Origin: Henckelia pumila
Lineage: Eukaryota; Streptophyta; Magnoliopsida; Lamiales; Gesneriaceae
NCBI RefSeq assembly: GCF_033568475.1
Contig: NC_133121.1
Location: 130,418,375 to 130,482,374 of the forward strand
Reading direction: 5' to 3'
Length of the DNA: 64,000 nucleotides
Positions 35,642 to 48,120 of the stretch are shown piece by piece. The translations under genes and the position numbers were made by a program. Position 1 is the first letter of the stretch. Every line of letters starts with the position of its first letter. The notes beneath the pieces were generated by a model. It did no database searches and was not told the origin of the DNA. It worked only from the letters and a program-made list of their open reading frames with translations.

Positions 35642-35766
35642 GGTAGTGTATAAGAAAACTTTTAGAAAATATTTTTCAGCTTTTTCTTCACAAAATTTTA
35701 AAATTTTGTAAAATTTTGTGAAAAAAAAGCTAAAAGTGTTTTCTAAAAGTTCTACCAAATACTACC
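35642..35766. mobile_element. 125-bp foldback MITE
   Basis: The entire element folds on itself: ggtagtgtataagaaaactt against ggtagtatttggtagaactt read inward from the right, continuing through aaaagcttttt-like arms to a central aaaatttt. Length and terminal GGTAGT resemble Tourist-type MITEs, but no convincing 3-bp duplication is present. Confidence 0.65.
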
Positions 35767-36536
35767 TTATTCTGCTATCCTTGTAGCACAAGTTAATGTA
35801 ATACTAAAAGTTATATGTAATATTGCATTTAAATTGAGGATACAAGTACACCAGTTGATCAAGCAAAAATAACTGTTGTCATTCTCAGTGGATGATAAGG
35901 TACATAATGGGCCAAACTTGGCGCCAATCACACTTAATCGACCCCAATTTAAAGTTGCCATTTACTTCAAGATCCTAAACCTGAAGCTATTGGCCAGGAG
36001 GAATTTGTATTTCATCACGAGATATAAAAAAAATATACTACTATAAACGACATTGACTAAAAAAAATTAGCTACGGTGCGGAGTGTTGCACTCGATGTTG
36101 CATCAGCTAATTAATATGAGCTAATTAATATGAGGATTGAATGTTCACCATGTGCCCTGTTAAGGGACAAATATAGCGCGTTGACTCGGTGTATGAATCT
36201 AATAAAATATATAGCCAATCCTACTGATATTCCTGATGGCTGGCCGCAGCTCCGTCCACACACGGCGAAAGTATGCATTACATTTACCCCAAATTTCATA
36301 AAAATGTTGAATGTTGACATCTCACCTGCGTCACAAATCAACACCCATTTCTCGTCAAATAAAAAAAATTACACGAGCCGATCTAAGCTAGTGTTATCGG
36401 TTTCAAACACATAGCCAACAAAAAGTCAGTTCAGAAGGGTCGTCTCGTCTTCTAGAGCACCACCAGTGATCGAGATGTTTTGTTACCACAATTGCCTGCC
36501 CAGTTCATCCTATGGTCCAGGTTAAATCATATCTTC
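35767..36536. other. Spacer downstream of CSN7
   Basis: No gene recognised. Probably includes the CSN7 3' UTR next to 36536. Confidence 0.4.
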
Positions 36537-39500
36537 TCAACCTACAGGATGTCGTCTCCTGTAAATTATTCAAGTGAGACAAGGAGACAAATCAAATGTA
36601 TACTGAAACTCAAGAGAAGCTCTAAAAATGTTATAATTTTCTTTCACTGCTATCCCCATGCTACAGCCCACAATATGTTTATTTCAACATAGCATTCAAT
36701 AAATTTGATATAGGTATCGTGGCTGAAGTGGAGTGGAGAAAATGTGGTGTTGATATGAGCTTCTTGTACTGACGAACGATTAGAGAGAAGGTTAAAAGAA
36801 ACAACATAAGAAGTTATGAGCATATGACATTTTGTACTAAGAATGCTAAATTTGGAGGTCAGGATCTCAAGTGCTACCTCTTTGGTCGGCTACGATCTTC
36901 CTCATAATCCATCACTCCACCAAGTTCAGAAAAGATCTCTTCATGCCCTCGGAGATCAATGCTGGCCTGCTTACATTTTGTAACTTCTGCCACAATGTAA
37001 GTAAGACACATCGACCAACATGTCTAGAGCTTGAACTCACACTTGCCACACATTAACATAAGACATAAATTCCAAACAATATGAATCTAAGATAGTTCTA
37101 CCACAATATATTCTATAGAAAGTTCGGAGATGCATTCAGCATTCAGAATGGTTAGTCGCCAACTTAATATACAAAACTATTTTTATAAGAATCATTCTTT
37201 AGAGTCAAACAAGTAGATAGTCAGATTTGTCCATAACACCTTACGGTGGATAAACAGTGGCAGAAAGTTTTAGGTTCAATTAAATAACTGAAAACTAAAC
37301 AGATCCATAAATTAATCTTACTAAAACTTCTTCTCGTTAACAGTTTCGTGTTACACAGCATTCAAGTTGGACACTGTACTGTGCAATGCTGCTTTCACAT
37401 ATAGAAGCACAATGTCTCTACTGATTGCTAGGAAGACATGGAATTAAATGAATAACTCTTTGAAACAGAAATTATTGTTTCTTTACAAAAGGAAAGTTAA
37501 TCTGACCTTTGCAGATAGTGCCTTTTTCACTTCTTCTACTCTTTCATCAACTTCCTTTCTATGCTTCTTATCTATTTCACCCATGGAATCTGCCCACTTG
37601 ATCTTTTCTTGAATGGAAACAAGAAGTTTGTCTGATGTTGACAACCTAAGAAATTATAAACCAAGATTTGCATAAATAAATCAACATAGAAGGAAATATA
37701 AATTTAAAAAAAATCTGAGAAAAATATGATAAAGAAAATAAAAAATGAGAATCACATTAGATGTATTGCCCAGCATAGAGTTTGTAATAAAACGGCAAGT
37801 CGGCAATAACATAAACTGCAGATGGTTTCTGCTAAATCGGACTCATACATACATATCAACTACCAGATTTCATTTGCAAAATTATTTGAGTCAGGTGGGG
37901 AAGTAATCTTTGCTAAAACGGACTGCAACGGAAACGTGCATGTAGGAATCTGAACAGACAGCACCTCTTGCACAACTTCACTTTCTGGAAACCCGAGAAA
38001 GACAATACAACATCTAAAGGTATATGCGACGATGTCAAGCGACAGAGGCAAGTTTCAAAAGGACGCACCAGTAGTTTAGGAGTTCTAATTCGTATCAACC
38101 ACGAGCCTTTGGTGAAGTTAACAAAAAACCATAAAACGTGCTATACATGCTAAAATGGTTTTTATTTCCGTTTCTCCACACACACAGCAAGAACGTTCAG
38201 AAAGCGACATGCCAAAGATAGCAGTCATAAATAAAATCAATCCGGAAGAAATATTACCAATTCGCTAGCGTTTCAATCATACTACTCAACTGTTGAGGTC
38301 TGAGATCCCTCCCCGCAGCAAATTGTACCTACAAGCTTGAACAATGCATAATTTAGAAGCCAACAGTTGTCAAACATGCAGTTCTGTCATGAGAAGCTAG
38401 TACAACTGACAAATTAAATCAAGACCTCAAAGCATCTCCGCAACTGATCAAGCTTTCCTCTCACTATTCCCTGTCCACAAGAGGAAGAACAAAATTAGCT
38501 TATCTATCATTGAAACTTCTTCGAGTGAATCTCTCTTTTAAATAATATTGTCAAAATCCCATGCCTTTTTTGTATACAGAACATAAAAGTTTCAAATGTC
38601 AGAAGAACGAACAAGTCGGGCAAAATCTGTAATAAGGAATACAAAACACAGCAGACCAACCCATGCAATAAAATTTTATCTTTCACTTAAAAGTCATTGT
38701 CTTGATAGATGTGACATGAAGAGAGAAGTAGCTGGTCAGAGATGAAAAGCAGAAACTTACCACATACATGCAGCTGTTAATGAGGAAATCTTCCAACTCC
38801 CGAACATTTGTGACATCCAATTCCTGCATCAATGTATCATATGGCAATACCTGCAAGTTCATTGAAGGAAAGTCAAAAACTGCCTTCAATAAACTTACAT
38901 TTCAGATGTTGCCATGTAATAAAAATATATACTTTAAAATAAGCATACAGGTGTAATTACAAAACAGGGACGGCCATAGATGCCACATAAACTTCTCATT
39001 TGTCTTATAAATTTAACCTAGAGAAAAAAATAAAGGAAACAAGTACATCTGCGCTAACATTTTTGCATCTAGATACATCATATATACTTGCTCATTTCAA
39101 ATTCAAACAAGAAGCACAATCTTATCAACTTAAAGAGTAAAGTCTCCACCATGACAAAACAAGGGACATATCAAATGACAACGAAATCTCCAGCATCGTT
39201 TATGGTCACTCAAGCACACCCAAAAAGATTTCATGGATCCTACCTTGTTTAACTCAGCCAAAGTAAGCACAGTCAGCTGCTTCAGCTTTAGGACTTGATC
39301 AGGAACCAATTGTGGAAGACGGTGTGCATCACCTGCGTGACAGAATTCTCTACAAACTCATCCACGAAGAGAAGAAACTCCCTTGAAAAAGGTATAAATA
39401 GAACTACCATTGCTTTAAGTCACTATAAGTTATGAGTATGCCTGTTTGCAAAAGATTAAATAGAGTTACAACAAGAAGAAATATTCTTATTGCCTATAAA

Positions 39501-40432
39501 CACCCAACGACATATTTCTAAGAATCAAATTGCAACTCCAGAAGGTAAAATTTCTTTTGCAAATGCAGTACAAGCATTAACTGCTGTGTAGAATGCCAGA
39601 TTCTATAAAATTTGATCAATTATTATTGTAGATAAGGCAATGAATCTCTGAAATTGGTAGTTGGGTGGTAGCTCTATTTAAACCTTTTACAAATAGGCAT
39701 AGTCATATCTTGTAGTGACTTAAAGCAAAAGACTAAAGGCTTACTCTTGTATTCACTCCATGTACCATATGCATACATCCGGAGCAATGCACGATATATA
39801 CTATTACCAGTTCCTTCAAGCTGCACTTTCAGTTCCACCGTTCAAAATCAACAATCGATAAAAACTACGGCCAGATGTTTAACAATAGAAAAGGAGTTTA
39901 ACAAGTTGAACTCAAAAGGCTAGGGTATAACAACTCTATCTTCCAGTTTGACACCTATTATTAATCCCCATATGTAGCAAACTTAGGACCTGAAGAACAG
40001 CCCAAGACAATTAAGAAGCATGGTGCTACAGATACCCTCTAGACGAGATCATTAACCCAAATGCGTAGACTATGAGAAACAAAGGCACACTCTTAATCCT
40101 AAAACGTCATACAGAAATAAACAATTCGCTAAAAATCACAAGTCAAACTCCGAAATCCAACAGTTTAACCGATCATACGACAAATCGAAAACACTGCACA
40201 CGAAACATTCAAACTCGCAACACTACATATAATCCATCAATCATTAATCAAGATGAAAAATAAAGGAATCCACCTCAATGACCGTCGGAACGGAGAGAAT
40301 TTCGGAAAAAGCAAACAATGATGGATGAGAAGTGGCCTCGACGATAAGATTAACAAGCGCCGAGCCCTCAAAACTCTCCGCCTGCTTCACAAAATAATCT
40401 ACGAGCTCCGCTTGCTTTTGTTCAATGTCCAT
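36537..40432 (-). CDS. CSN7: COP9 signalosome complex subunit 7
   Basis: Nine exons on the minus strand join in frame: 40274-40432, 39745-39820, 39244-39332, 38761-38850, 38426-38470, 38258-38328, 37507-37645, 36878-36966 and 36537-36558. The product is 259 aa, against about 260 for Arabidopsis CSN7 (FUS5). Family landmarks are the start MDIEQKQAEL, EATSHPSLFAFSEIL, the PCI-domain block VLPYDTLMQELDVTNVRELE, AAGRDLRP, and the acidic-then-basic tail with MDYEED and PKRRRHP. CSN7 is a PCI scaffold of the CSN, which removes NEDD8 from cullins and represses photomorphogenesis in the dark. Exon 8 can also be read through its donor: the frame then stops at once in the donor's own GTAG (stop 36874-36876), giving a shorter tail. 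Confidence 0.95.
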
Positions 40433-40768
40433 TTCTACAGCTTACCAGATTCTGATTATCCAACTTACGATTGTCAAGCGATCCGGAGCATGGATAATCT
40501 AGGGATCGGTTAGAATTTGGAGATTTTGGGGAGGAGATTCTCCGATTTTCAGACCCTTTTTATTTTCTTTCTCGGGACTTGGGATGCAAGCAATAGAACG
40601 GTATTTTTTTCTGCAAAGAAAATCAAGGAAAATCAGATTTTACATACTTCCTATTTATAATTATTATCATTCAAAAAATATTACACAATTTATATAATTG
40701 AGATTGAGATAGATTGTAATAATTTAATTTATTAATTTTGACTATGAGATGTTTAATTTTTGAATTTT
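40433..40768. other. CSN7 promoter side spacer
   Basis: Upstream of CSN7 on its strand. No distinct regulatory motif recognised; the distal part is AT-rich. Confidence 0.4.
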
Positions 40769-41202
40769 TTTTTAATGGTCAACTCCTTGTAATTTATTTA
40801 TCAAGCAGAATGTTTTGAGTTACAAGATGTATTAACCAAAAAAAAAAAAATCTTCATTCTTCCACACAAACTGTGGAGAGGAGGAAATAGCAAAAGCAGC
40901 CAGAGAATGAGACACCCGATTTGCTGAGCGCCTCACATGGCTTAATAAAATGTTACTATGATAATCTAGAAGACATCTGACATCTGTAACAATAGATCCG
41001 GCATAACGGAGGTCATCTTCTAACTTGATGACTGCTTGCACCGCAAGAAAAAAATCCGATGTGACTTGGTGAATCAGTAGGTTTCGGGAATTAGCAACCT
41101 TTAGTCCTTCTTCAACTGCTAAGAGCTCGGCACACAAAACAGAATGTGACTTATCAATCCTTCGACCAAAGGCTACCACGGGCTCTCCTTCATGCTCTCG
41201 TA
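40769..41202 (-). mobile_element. 5'-truncated LINE with 17-bp target duplication
   Basis: Identical 17-bp repeats tttaatttttgaatttt lie at 40752-40768 and 41203-41219. Between them, on the minus strand, is a LINE 3' end. An RNase H-like (RVT_3) frame at 40832-41179 has the conserved ELLAVEEGL and R-x-AN-x-V-x-H-x-LA motifs and ends in TAA; a short 3' UTR and an A-rich tail at the left edge follow. The 5' end is truncated within the RNase H domain. It is the same domain as at 1-369 but a different copy. Confidence 0.85.
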
Positions 41203-41263
41203 TTTAATTTTTGAATTTTGAATGGACGAGATTGAAATATTCTCTCACATGTTTTGTTGTGAA

Positions 41264-41829
41264 TAGGGATGACAACGGGGCGGATTTGGGCAAACCCGAG
41301 ACCCGCCCCGCCAACCCGTGGACCCGCCCCACCTTGTGGACCCGACGGGTCCAATCCGGGTTAGACCCGGTTGGATCCGTCAAATTAAATATAATTTAAA
41401 TTTTATTAAATAAAAAATTAACAAATCATCATTAAATTTTTTTTAAAATTTATATTAATAATATTTAGGACAAAAAAATATTCTTATAAGTTAAAATATA
41501 TCATTTTTTATTTAATTAATAATTAATAACAAAATAAAAATCATAATAATATATTTTCATATTAAAAATATCATAATCTATTAAAATTATTTAAATTCAA
41601 AAATATTATAAACTCAAATTAGGGATAAAATATTGATTATGTAATATAAATAATATAATTATATATTATTAATATATATACATATATATTTTATATTTAT
41701 ATCCAATATATATTTTTGGCGGGACGGGTCCAGCCAAACCCGAGACCCGCATATGGACTCGCTTGGCCGGGTCTAAACCCGTCCCGCCGGGTCGAGTTCA
41801 ATGCGGGGCCGGGTCCTTTGTCATGCCTA
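41264..41829. mobile_element. hAT-like MITE with near-perfect 8-bp duplication
   Basis: Left flank gttgtgaa (41256-41263) and right flank attgtgaa (41830-41837) differ by one base. Ends are inverted: TAGGGATGACAACGGGGCGG on the left and TAGGCATGACAAAGGACCC inward from the right. The arms are packed with acccg/cgggt motifs around a very AT-rich core. TAGGG fits the hAT terminal consensus. Confidence 0.7.
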
Positions 41830-41837
41830 ATTGTGAA

Positions 41838-43386
41838 TTATGTTTTTCTGTCAATCAATCATTTGTCTCGTATCAATTAAATTTTTAATACAAAATTACA
41901 ATATTATTCTTTCATAATTTTTAAGTTTATGTTCTTTAATTATTGAAAAATGATAAAATTGTAACTTATCATCTTCCACCAAATTAGACCGAATATATAG
42001 TCATTTAAGTATTGTTTCCTCCACAGCACACGTCCTCATTCCTTCTTTTTTCTTTTTTTTTTTTCTTTCAAGTTTTTTTTTATGCTTTAACTCAACTTAC
42101 TCGACAGTCGACACAGGTTTCTTCTTTCTTCTTTTTTCTTTCTTCTTTTTTTTTTTTCAAAACAAAATTGGCTTTTATTATTTTCTAATTTATTCAATTT
42201 TATTTATTTTTAGAAAAATTGTAGGGGCGACAAAAATTATCGAAATCTTGATCTTTCCTGAATCGCATCTCATTCTCGTCTCGAAAAAATCACAACCCAA
42301 CATTTTCTCGAACCGAGTTTTTGCAATTTTTCCCATCTAGATTAATATCGAGATAGTGGTCGGAAATAAAAACTTATTCCGAGGAGATTCTCGACCCGTC
42401 CTGAAATAATATTATAATATATTTTATTAATAATTTTATCAATAGATTGAGCTAAATATTATTGTGTTTCAACACATATAACAATTAATTGTCGATTTAA
42501 TTCACGTAATTTTTTATTGTTGGAACGATCGTATAGTAGAATCATGAAATGATATTTTTAATTTTGTGTGTTTTTTAAAAATTAAATTAATAATTTAATT
42601 AATTCATATTTATAATTATCTAATTAGAACAAATATTTAAAATAAGAGATGCAATTTGACAATTTATTTACTAAAATTTATCCAGTAATTTTTATCATAA
42701 TACTTTATTAATGATTATATGATATATCGTATGATGTTCTTCTTTTAACAAAAAAACTTGAAGCACTATCATAAATATTTTAATATTATATGCTTTAAGT
42801 CGAATATTTATTTTATATTTAGAAATATTCTAAATAGTATTTTTTAAAAATAATTAATCATTTTTTTGTGTTTTATGAACGAAATCTTGAAAATGAAAAA
42901 AAAATCAGAACTTTTTCTCCCTACCCAAGTGATTCCGAATGTTCGTGGCCCGAAATATTCAGGTCCCAAAATTTCAGAATTTCCTCTCCACCACTATTGT
43001 AAATTTTAAAAAACTTGAATTGAAAAGAAAAAAAATAGACGAGTTGAACATTTAGAAATTGGGGCAAAAAATTGTTTTTCAAAAAAAGAAAATGGATTAA
43101 AAAAATTGAAAAGGAAAATTGGAAAAATTAGAAAATAAAAAAGCCAATTTGGTTTTTTTTTTAAAGATGAAAAATAAACTTTTTGAGTTACAGAATAAAA
43201 AAAATACAAAACCTGGAAAAAAAAAATAAGAGAAAACATCGAAAAAAAAGGGAAATTGAATAATAGTGTTATTATTGTATATGACTCATAAAATTTATTA
43301 ATTATTGTAATTTTTTCTAAAACAGGCCAAGGATGTCCAAGAGAGCCCAAAACAAATATATAATTCCCATTATTATTTATACATTA
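41838..43386. other. AT-rich spacer with degenerate repeats
   Basis: Long pyrimidine runs occur at about 42036-42160. Sequence at 42215-42995 has gacccgtcc/cccgaaa-type arms reminiscent of another decayed hAT MITE, but ends and duplications are unclear. No gene is seen. Confidence 0.4.
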
Positions 43387-43747
43387 TTAGTATTTCGCTG
43401 CACGCATTGCGTGCTCGTACATTTTGTTTTTTTAACAAAGACAATAAATAATAAATTAAAAAATTAAAAAATAATAAAAATATAATATTTTCTTAAACAA
43501 ATATTCACAAAAAATATAATCTTATCAATTGAGTGTCATTTTTGTAAATAAAATAATATCAAAGGGCACAAAGTGAGCTTTTAATGGCTAGAAAGGAGAA
43601 AACCGTATAAAATGACTATTTTGTCCAATAATTTTGGTTTTATTGAAAATTAAGTTAGAAGATAATGGTAATTTCAAATCAAGTTTCACCAATTAATTGA
43701 AATTTTGTTAATTAGAGGGTCTCTACTTTAATAATATAATAATAAGA
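43387..43747 (-). mobile_element. Small non-autonomous Helitron, second copy
   Basis: Read on the minus strand it starts TCTTATTATTATATTATTAAAG after an A (43748) and ends with the 7-bp stem GCACGCA/TGCGTGC (43400-43414), nine bases, then CTAA at 43390-43387, followed by T. These are complete Helitron ends (5' TC, hairpin, 3' CTRR, A/T insertion site). It shares its 5' end, an internal CTAACTTAATT block and its length class with the element at 976-1380. Confidence 0.75.
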
Positions 43748-43909
43748 TATAGTTTTTTAACATTGTATGTTCATTTTATACTCAAGTCTATTGTACTTTG
43801 TATTTTAGTGTAGAAAGACTCTCTTTAATAATTTTAATAACTGAAATATTTATTTGAGGGCCCAAATTTTAAGTTCGACTCAGGCCCTAAAACTCGTAGG
43901 TACGGCACT

Positions 43910-43979
43910 GGAGGAAACGGTACCGTTTCCTCCACAACATCCCCTGCTGTGACTGCGGGATCCCCACAGTAGGGGATCC
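43910..43979. repeat. Perfect 24-bp palindrome and adjacent hairpin
   Basis: 43910-43933 is a perfect palindrome centred on GGTACC (arm ggaggaaacggt). It is followed by a second stem, cccctgctgtg (43941-43951) against cacagtagggg (43965-43975), and by ggatcccc/ggggatcc at 43958-43979. The GC-rich block stands out from AT-rich surroundings. Confidence 0.8.
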
Positions 43980-44450
43980 TAATCCGAGTTTTGTATTTGG
44001 TGTAGGAATTATACTATTTTGAAGTTAGTGTTATACTAAAATAGCGTAATGGGTTGGAAATGGCCTAATAGACCAATGTGGTGCAGTAATAACAGCAAAA
44101 GCTTTAAAACAAAGCTGAGGCTGAGTGGCAGGCTCAAGTGTGATTAATGCAAAATACTTCTGCTCCGCCGCCAAATGCCACCTAGCCTGTATTGGTTTCA
44201 TCTTCGGATCATATAGAAATTAAGCTGAATCGGGAAGGCGAGGACACCGTCGTCGTCACGCCGCCTGAAGAGGGACGACATTGCTGCAGCTCACTCGTAC
44301 TATCCCTTCATCTCCTACAGAAAAGATTATGAAAAGTAGCTAGAAGATTTCGAGGGAGGTGTGAACCACTTTTTTATGCTAAAGTCTAAAGATGAACATA
44401 ATGTCAAGCACTACATTAATATTAATTTAGACAAATATATATCTAGGCAG
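43980..44450. other. Spacer with a GC-richer island
   Basis: 44150-44340 is less AT-rich and has short open frames on plus, for example EDTVVVTPPEEG, that end quickly. It may be a fragment of a captured gene, but I do not recognise it. Confidence 0.35.
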
Positions 44451-46087
44451 CAAAGTTTTGCATTGTGTATTTACCACATTGCCCAAAAAATATGAATTAT
44501 ATGTATTAATTGCATGGGCATTGTGTGAAAAAATTATGTAAAAATTAGGGTCAAATTTGGGATATTCAATTTGTGAAGAATCAATGTGTTGCCTATTCAT
44601 TAAATTGGTGCATTAATTTTTTGAATCATTCAATACAACATTGTATTGATTTTCATCATATTCTCATAAACACATGAGAAGAAAATTATAGATCTAAAAT
44701 ATTTCTATCATCTATGTTTTATATATATAAATCATTTAGTGAATAAAATAACAAGAATTTGTGTTGTGGATTTTGTACTTTGTCCTTAAATTATATATAA
44801 TTTTGATTAATTTAATGGACATCGTCTTCATAATTCTTAGAAAATCTTTAAAAAATTATATATAAAAGTGAATATATGTTTGACAAGCAAAAAAATTTTT
44901 TTTCATTGAAATTATTTAAAAAAATATGTATTTAATCGATTCTATCTATAAAAATGTGGATAGAAGTAAAAAAAAATTACCAATATAAAAGTATGAATGG
45001 TGGACAAAGTTTTGCATTGTGTATTTACTACATTGCCCAAAAACTATGAATTATATGTATTATTGCATGGGCATTGTGTGAAAAAATTGTGTAAAAATTA
45101 GGGTCAAATTTAGGATATTCAATTTGTGAAGAATCAATGTGTTGCCTATTCATTAAATTGGTGCATTAATTTTTTGAATAATTCAATACAACATTGTATT
45201 GATTTTCATCATATTCTCATAAACACATGAGAAGAAAATTATAGATCTAAAATATTTCTATCATCTATGTTATATATATATAAATCATTTAGTGAATAAA
45301 ATAACATGAATTTGTGTTGTGGATTTTGTACTTTGTCCTTAAATTATATATAATTTTGATTAATTTCATGGACATCGTCTTCATAATTCTTATAAAATCT
45401 TTAAAAAATTATATATAAAAGTGAATATATGTTTGACAAGCAAAAAAAAGTTTTTTCATTGAAATTATTTTAAAAATGTGTATTTAATCGATTCTATCTA
45501 TAAAAATGTGGATAGAAGTAAAAAAAAATTACCACTATAAAAATATGAATGGTGGACAAAGTTTTGCATTGTGTATTTATTACATTGCCCAAAAACTATA
45601 TTGAATTATATGTATTAATTGCATGGGCATTGTGTGGAAAAATTGTGTAAAAATTAGGGTCAAATTTGGGATATTCAATTTGTGAATAATCAATGTGTTG
45701 TCTATTCATTAAATTGGTGCATTAATTTTTTGAATCATTCAATACAACATTGTATTGATTTTCATCATATTCTCATAAACACATGAGAAGAAAATTATAG
45801 ATCTAAAATATTTTTATCATCTATGTTTTATATATATAAATCATTTAGTGAATAAAATAACAAGAATTTGTGTTGTGGATTTTGTACTTTGTCCTTAAAT
45901 TATATATAATTTTGATTAATTTCATGGGCATCGTCTTCATAATTCTTAGAAAATCTTTAAAAAATTATATATAAAAGTGAATATATGTTTGACAAGCACA
46001 AAAAAGTTTTTTCATTGAAATTATTTAAAATATGTGTATTTAATCGATTCTATCTATAAAAATGTGGATAGAAGTAAAAAAAAAATT
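44451..46087. repeat. Tandem array of three ~553-bp AT-rich units
   Basis: Copies start caaagttttgcattgtgta at 44451, 45005 and 45557, giving periods of 554 and 552 bp. Each contains the sequence gggtcaaattt..., a caatacaacattgtattg palindrome, and a tail ending aatcgattctatctataaaaatgtggatagaagt. Units differ only by scattered bases, so the array is young. No coding capacity. Confidence 0.85.
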
Positions 46088-46985
46088 ATTTGAGAAATAA
46101 TATTTAAGAATCAAGCATATTTTTGTTATTTTATTCACTTTTAGTTTTTGTCATTTTATTCACACTTTTATGATATAATAAATTAAATATATTTTTTTTG
46201 AAGTAATATATATATATATATATAATATTTGTTCTACTCATAATTTTTTCTCTTGGTTTGGTTTATTATTTGTTTTTTAATGTTAGTTTGTTTACACTTG
46301 AAATTTTTTAATGTTATTTTGTTAATTTTATTCACACTTGAAATTTTTTCAAAATGCCATATAATTTTACTATATGCATTTGTTTATTTTGAAAAAAAAA
46401 TTTAATATACTATTTTTCGATGAAAATAATCTATTATTTGCTTAAATAGTATTAATATATTATTAAAAAATTTATATTAGATTATTATAAATATATGGAC
46501 AAAATGAAAAAAACATATAAATTATATGTATGAAAAATATTTGACACAATTAATAATAAGATAAAACTAAAGTGAAAGTTATAGAATTAAATAGAGATCA
46601 TTAAAATAGAAGTTATATATAAGAGAAATTATTGTGTGTTGAATTTTATATCTTTGTTTATTTTGTAAACATTTTTTACTTAAATTGTATATAATTTTGA
46701 TTAATTTTATGGACATCATCTTCATAATTCTTAGAAAATATTTAAAAAATTATATATAAAAGTGAATATATGTTTGAGAAGCAAAAAAAAAAATTCATTT
46801 AAATTATGAAAAATGATATGTATTTAATCGATTCTATCTATAAAAATGTGGATAGAAGTAAAAAAATTTATTTGAAAAATAATATTTAAGAATCAAGCAT
46901 CTTTTTGTTATTTCATTGACTTTTAGTTTTTTTCATTTTATTCACACTTAATATAATAAATTAAATATATATATTTTTTTAAGTA

Positions 46986-47016
<31 letters not shown>

Positions 47017-47631
47017 TTGTTCTACTCATAAATTTTTCACTTGGTTTAATTTATTATTTATTTTTTAATGTTAGTTTGTTTACACTTGAAATTTTTTAAT
47101 GTTATTTTGTTAATTTTATTCACACTTGAAAATTTTTCAAAATGCTGTATAAATTAACTATATGCATTTGTTTATTTTGAAAAAAATTTTAATATACTAT
47201 TTTTCAATGACAATAATCTATTCTTTGCTTAAATAATATTAATATATTATTAAAAAATTTATATTAGAGTATTATAAATATATGGACAAAAGGGAAAAAA
47301 ACATATAAATTATATGTATGACAAATATTTAACACAATTAATAATAAGATTGAACTAAAGTGGAAGTTATATATATAATTAAAAAGAGATCATTAAAATA
47401 GAAGTGAATATATGTTTGACAAGCAAAAAAAAAAAATTTCATTGAAATTATTTAAAAAATTTGTATTTAATCGATTCTATCTATAAAAATGTGGATAGAA
47501 GTAAAAAAAATTATTTGAGAAATAATATTTAAGAATCAAGCATATTTTTGCTATTTTATTCACTTTGAGTTTTTGTCATTTTATTTACACTTTTATGATA
47601 TAATAAATTAAATATATATTTTTTTGAAGTA

Positions 47632-47662
<31 letters not shown>

Positions 47663-48120
47663 TTGTTCTACTCATAATTTTTTCTCTTGGTTTAGTTTAT
47701 TATTTGTTTTTTAATGTTAGTTTGTTTACACTTGAAATTTTTTAATGTTATTTTGTTAATTTTATTCACACTTGAAAATTTTTCAAAATGCCATATAATT
47801 TTACTATATGCATTTGTTTATTTTGAAAAAAATTTAATAACTATTTTTCGATGACAATAATCTATTCTTTTCTTAAATAATATTAATATATTATTAAAAA
47901 ATTTATATTAGAGTATTATAAATATATGGACAAAAGGGAAAAAACATATAAATTATATGTATGAAAAATATTTGACACAATTAATAATAGAATTGAACTA
48001 AAGTGGAAGTTATATATATAATTAAATAGAGATCATTAAAATAGAAGTTATATATATAATTAAATAGAGATCATTAAAATATAAATTATAAGTGAAATTA
48101 TTGTGTGTTGAATTTTATAT
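46088..48120. repeat. Second AT-rich tandem array sharing a tail with the first
   Basis: Units beginning atttgagaaataatatttaag occur at about 46088, 46870 and 47513 (periods about 782 and 643 bp). Each has a growing (TA)n stretch (near 46206, 46987 and 47631) and tttattcacacttgaaa blocks. The aatcgattctatctataaaaatgtgg block that closes the first array's units recurs here near 46828 and 47470, so the arrays share a common ancestral unit. Confidence 0.75.

Noticed and set aside
38683-38889. CSN7 exon extended upstream with an internal start
   Set aside because: Only the part from 38850 down matches CSN7; the extra residues are intron read-in before a clear TGCAG acceptor.
42215-42995. Another hAT MITE with gaccc/cccga arms
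   Set aside because: End alignment and target duplication (attgta-like) are too weak to set boundaries.
44190-44330. Captured gene fragment in the GC-richer island
   Set aside because: Short frames only, no recognisable family, and no splice or repeat context to support it.
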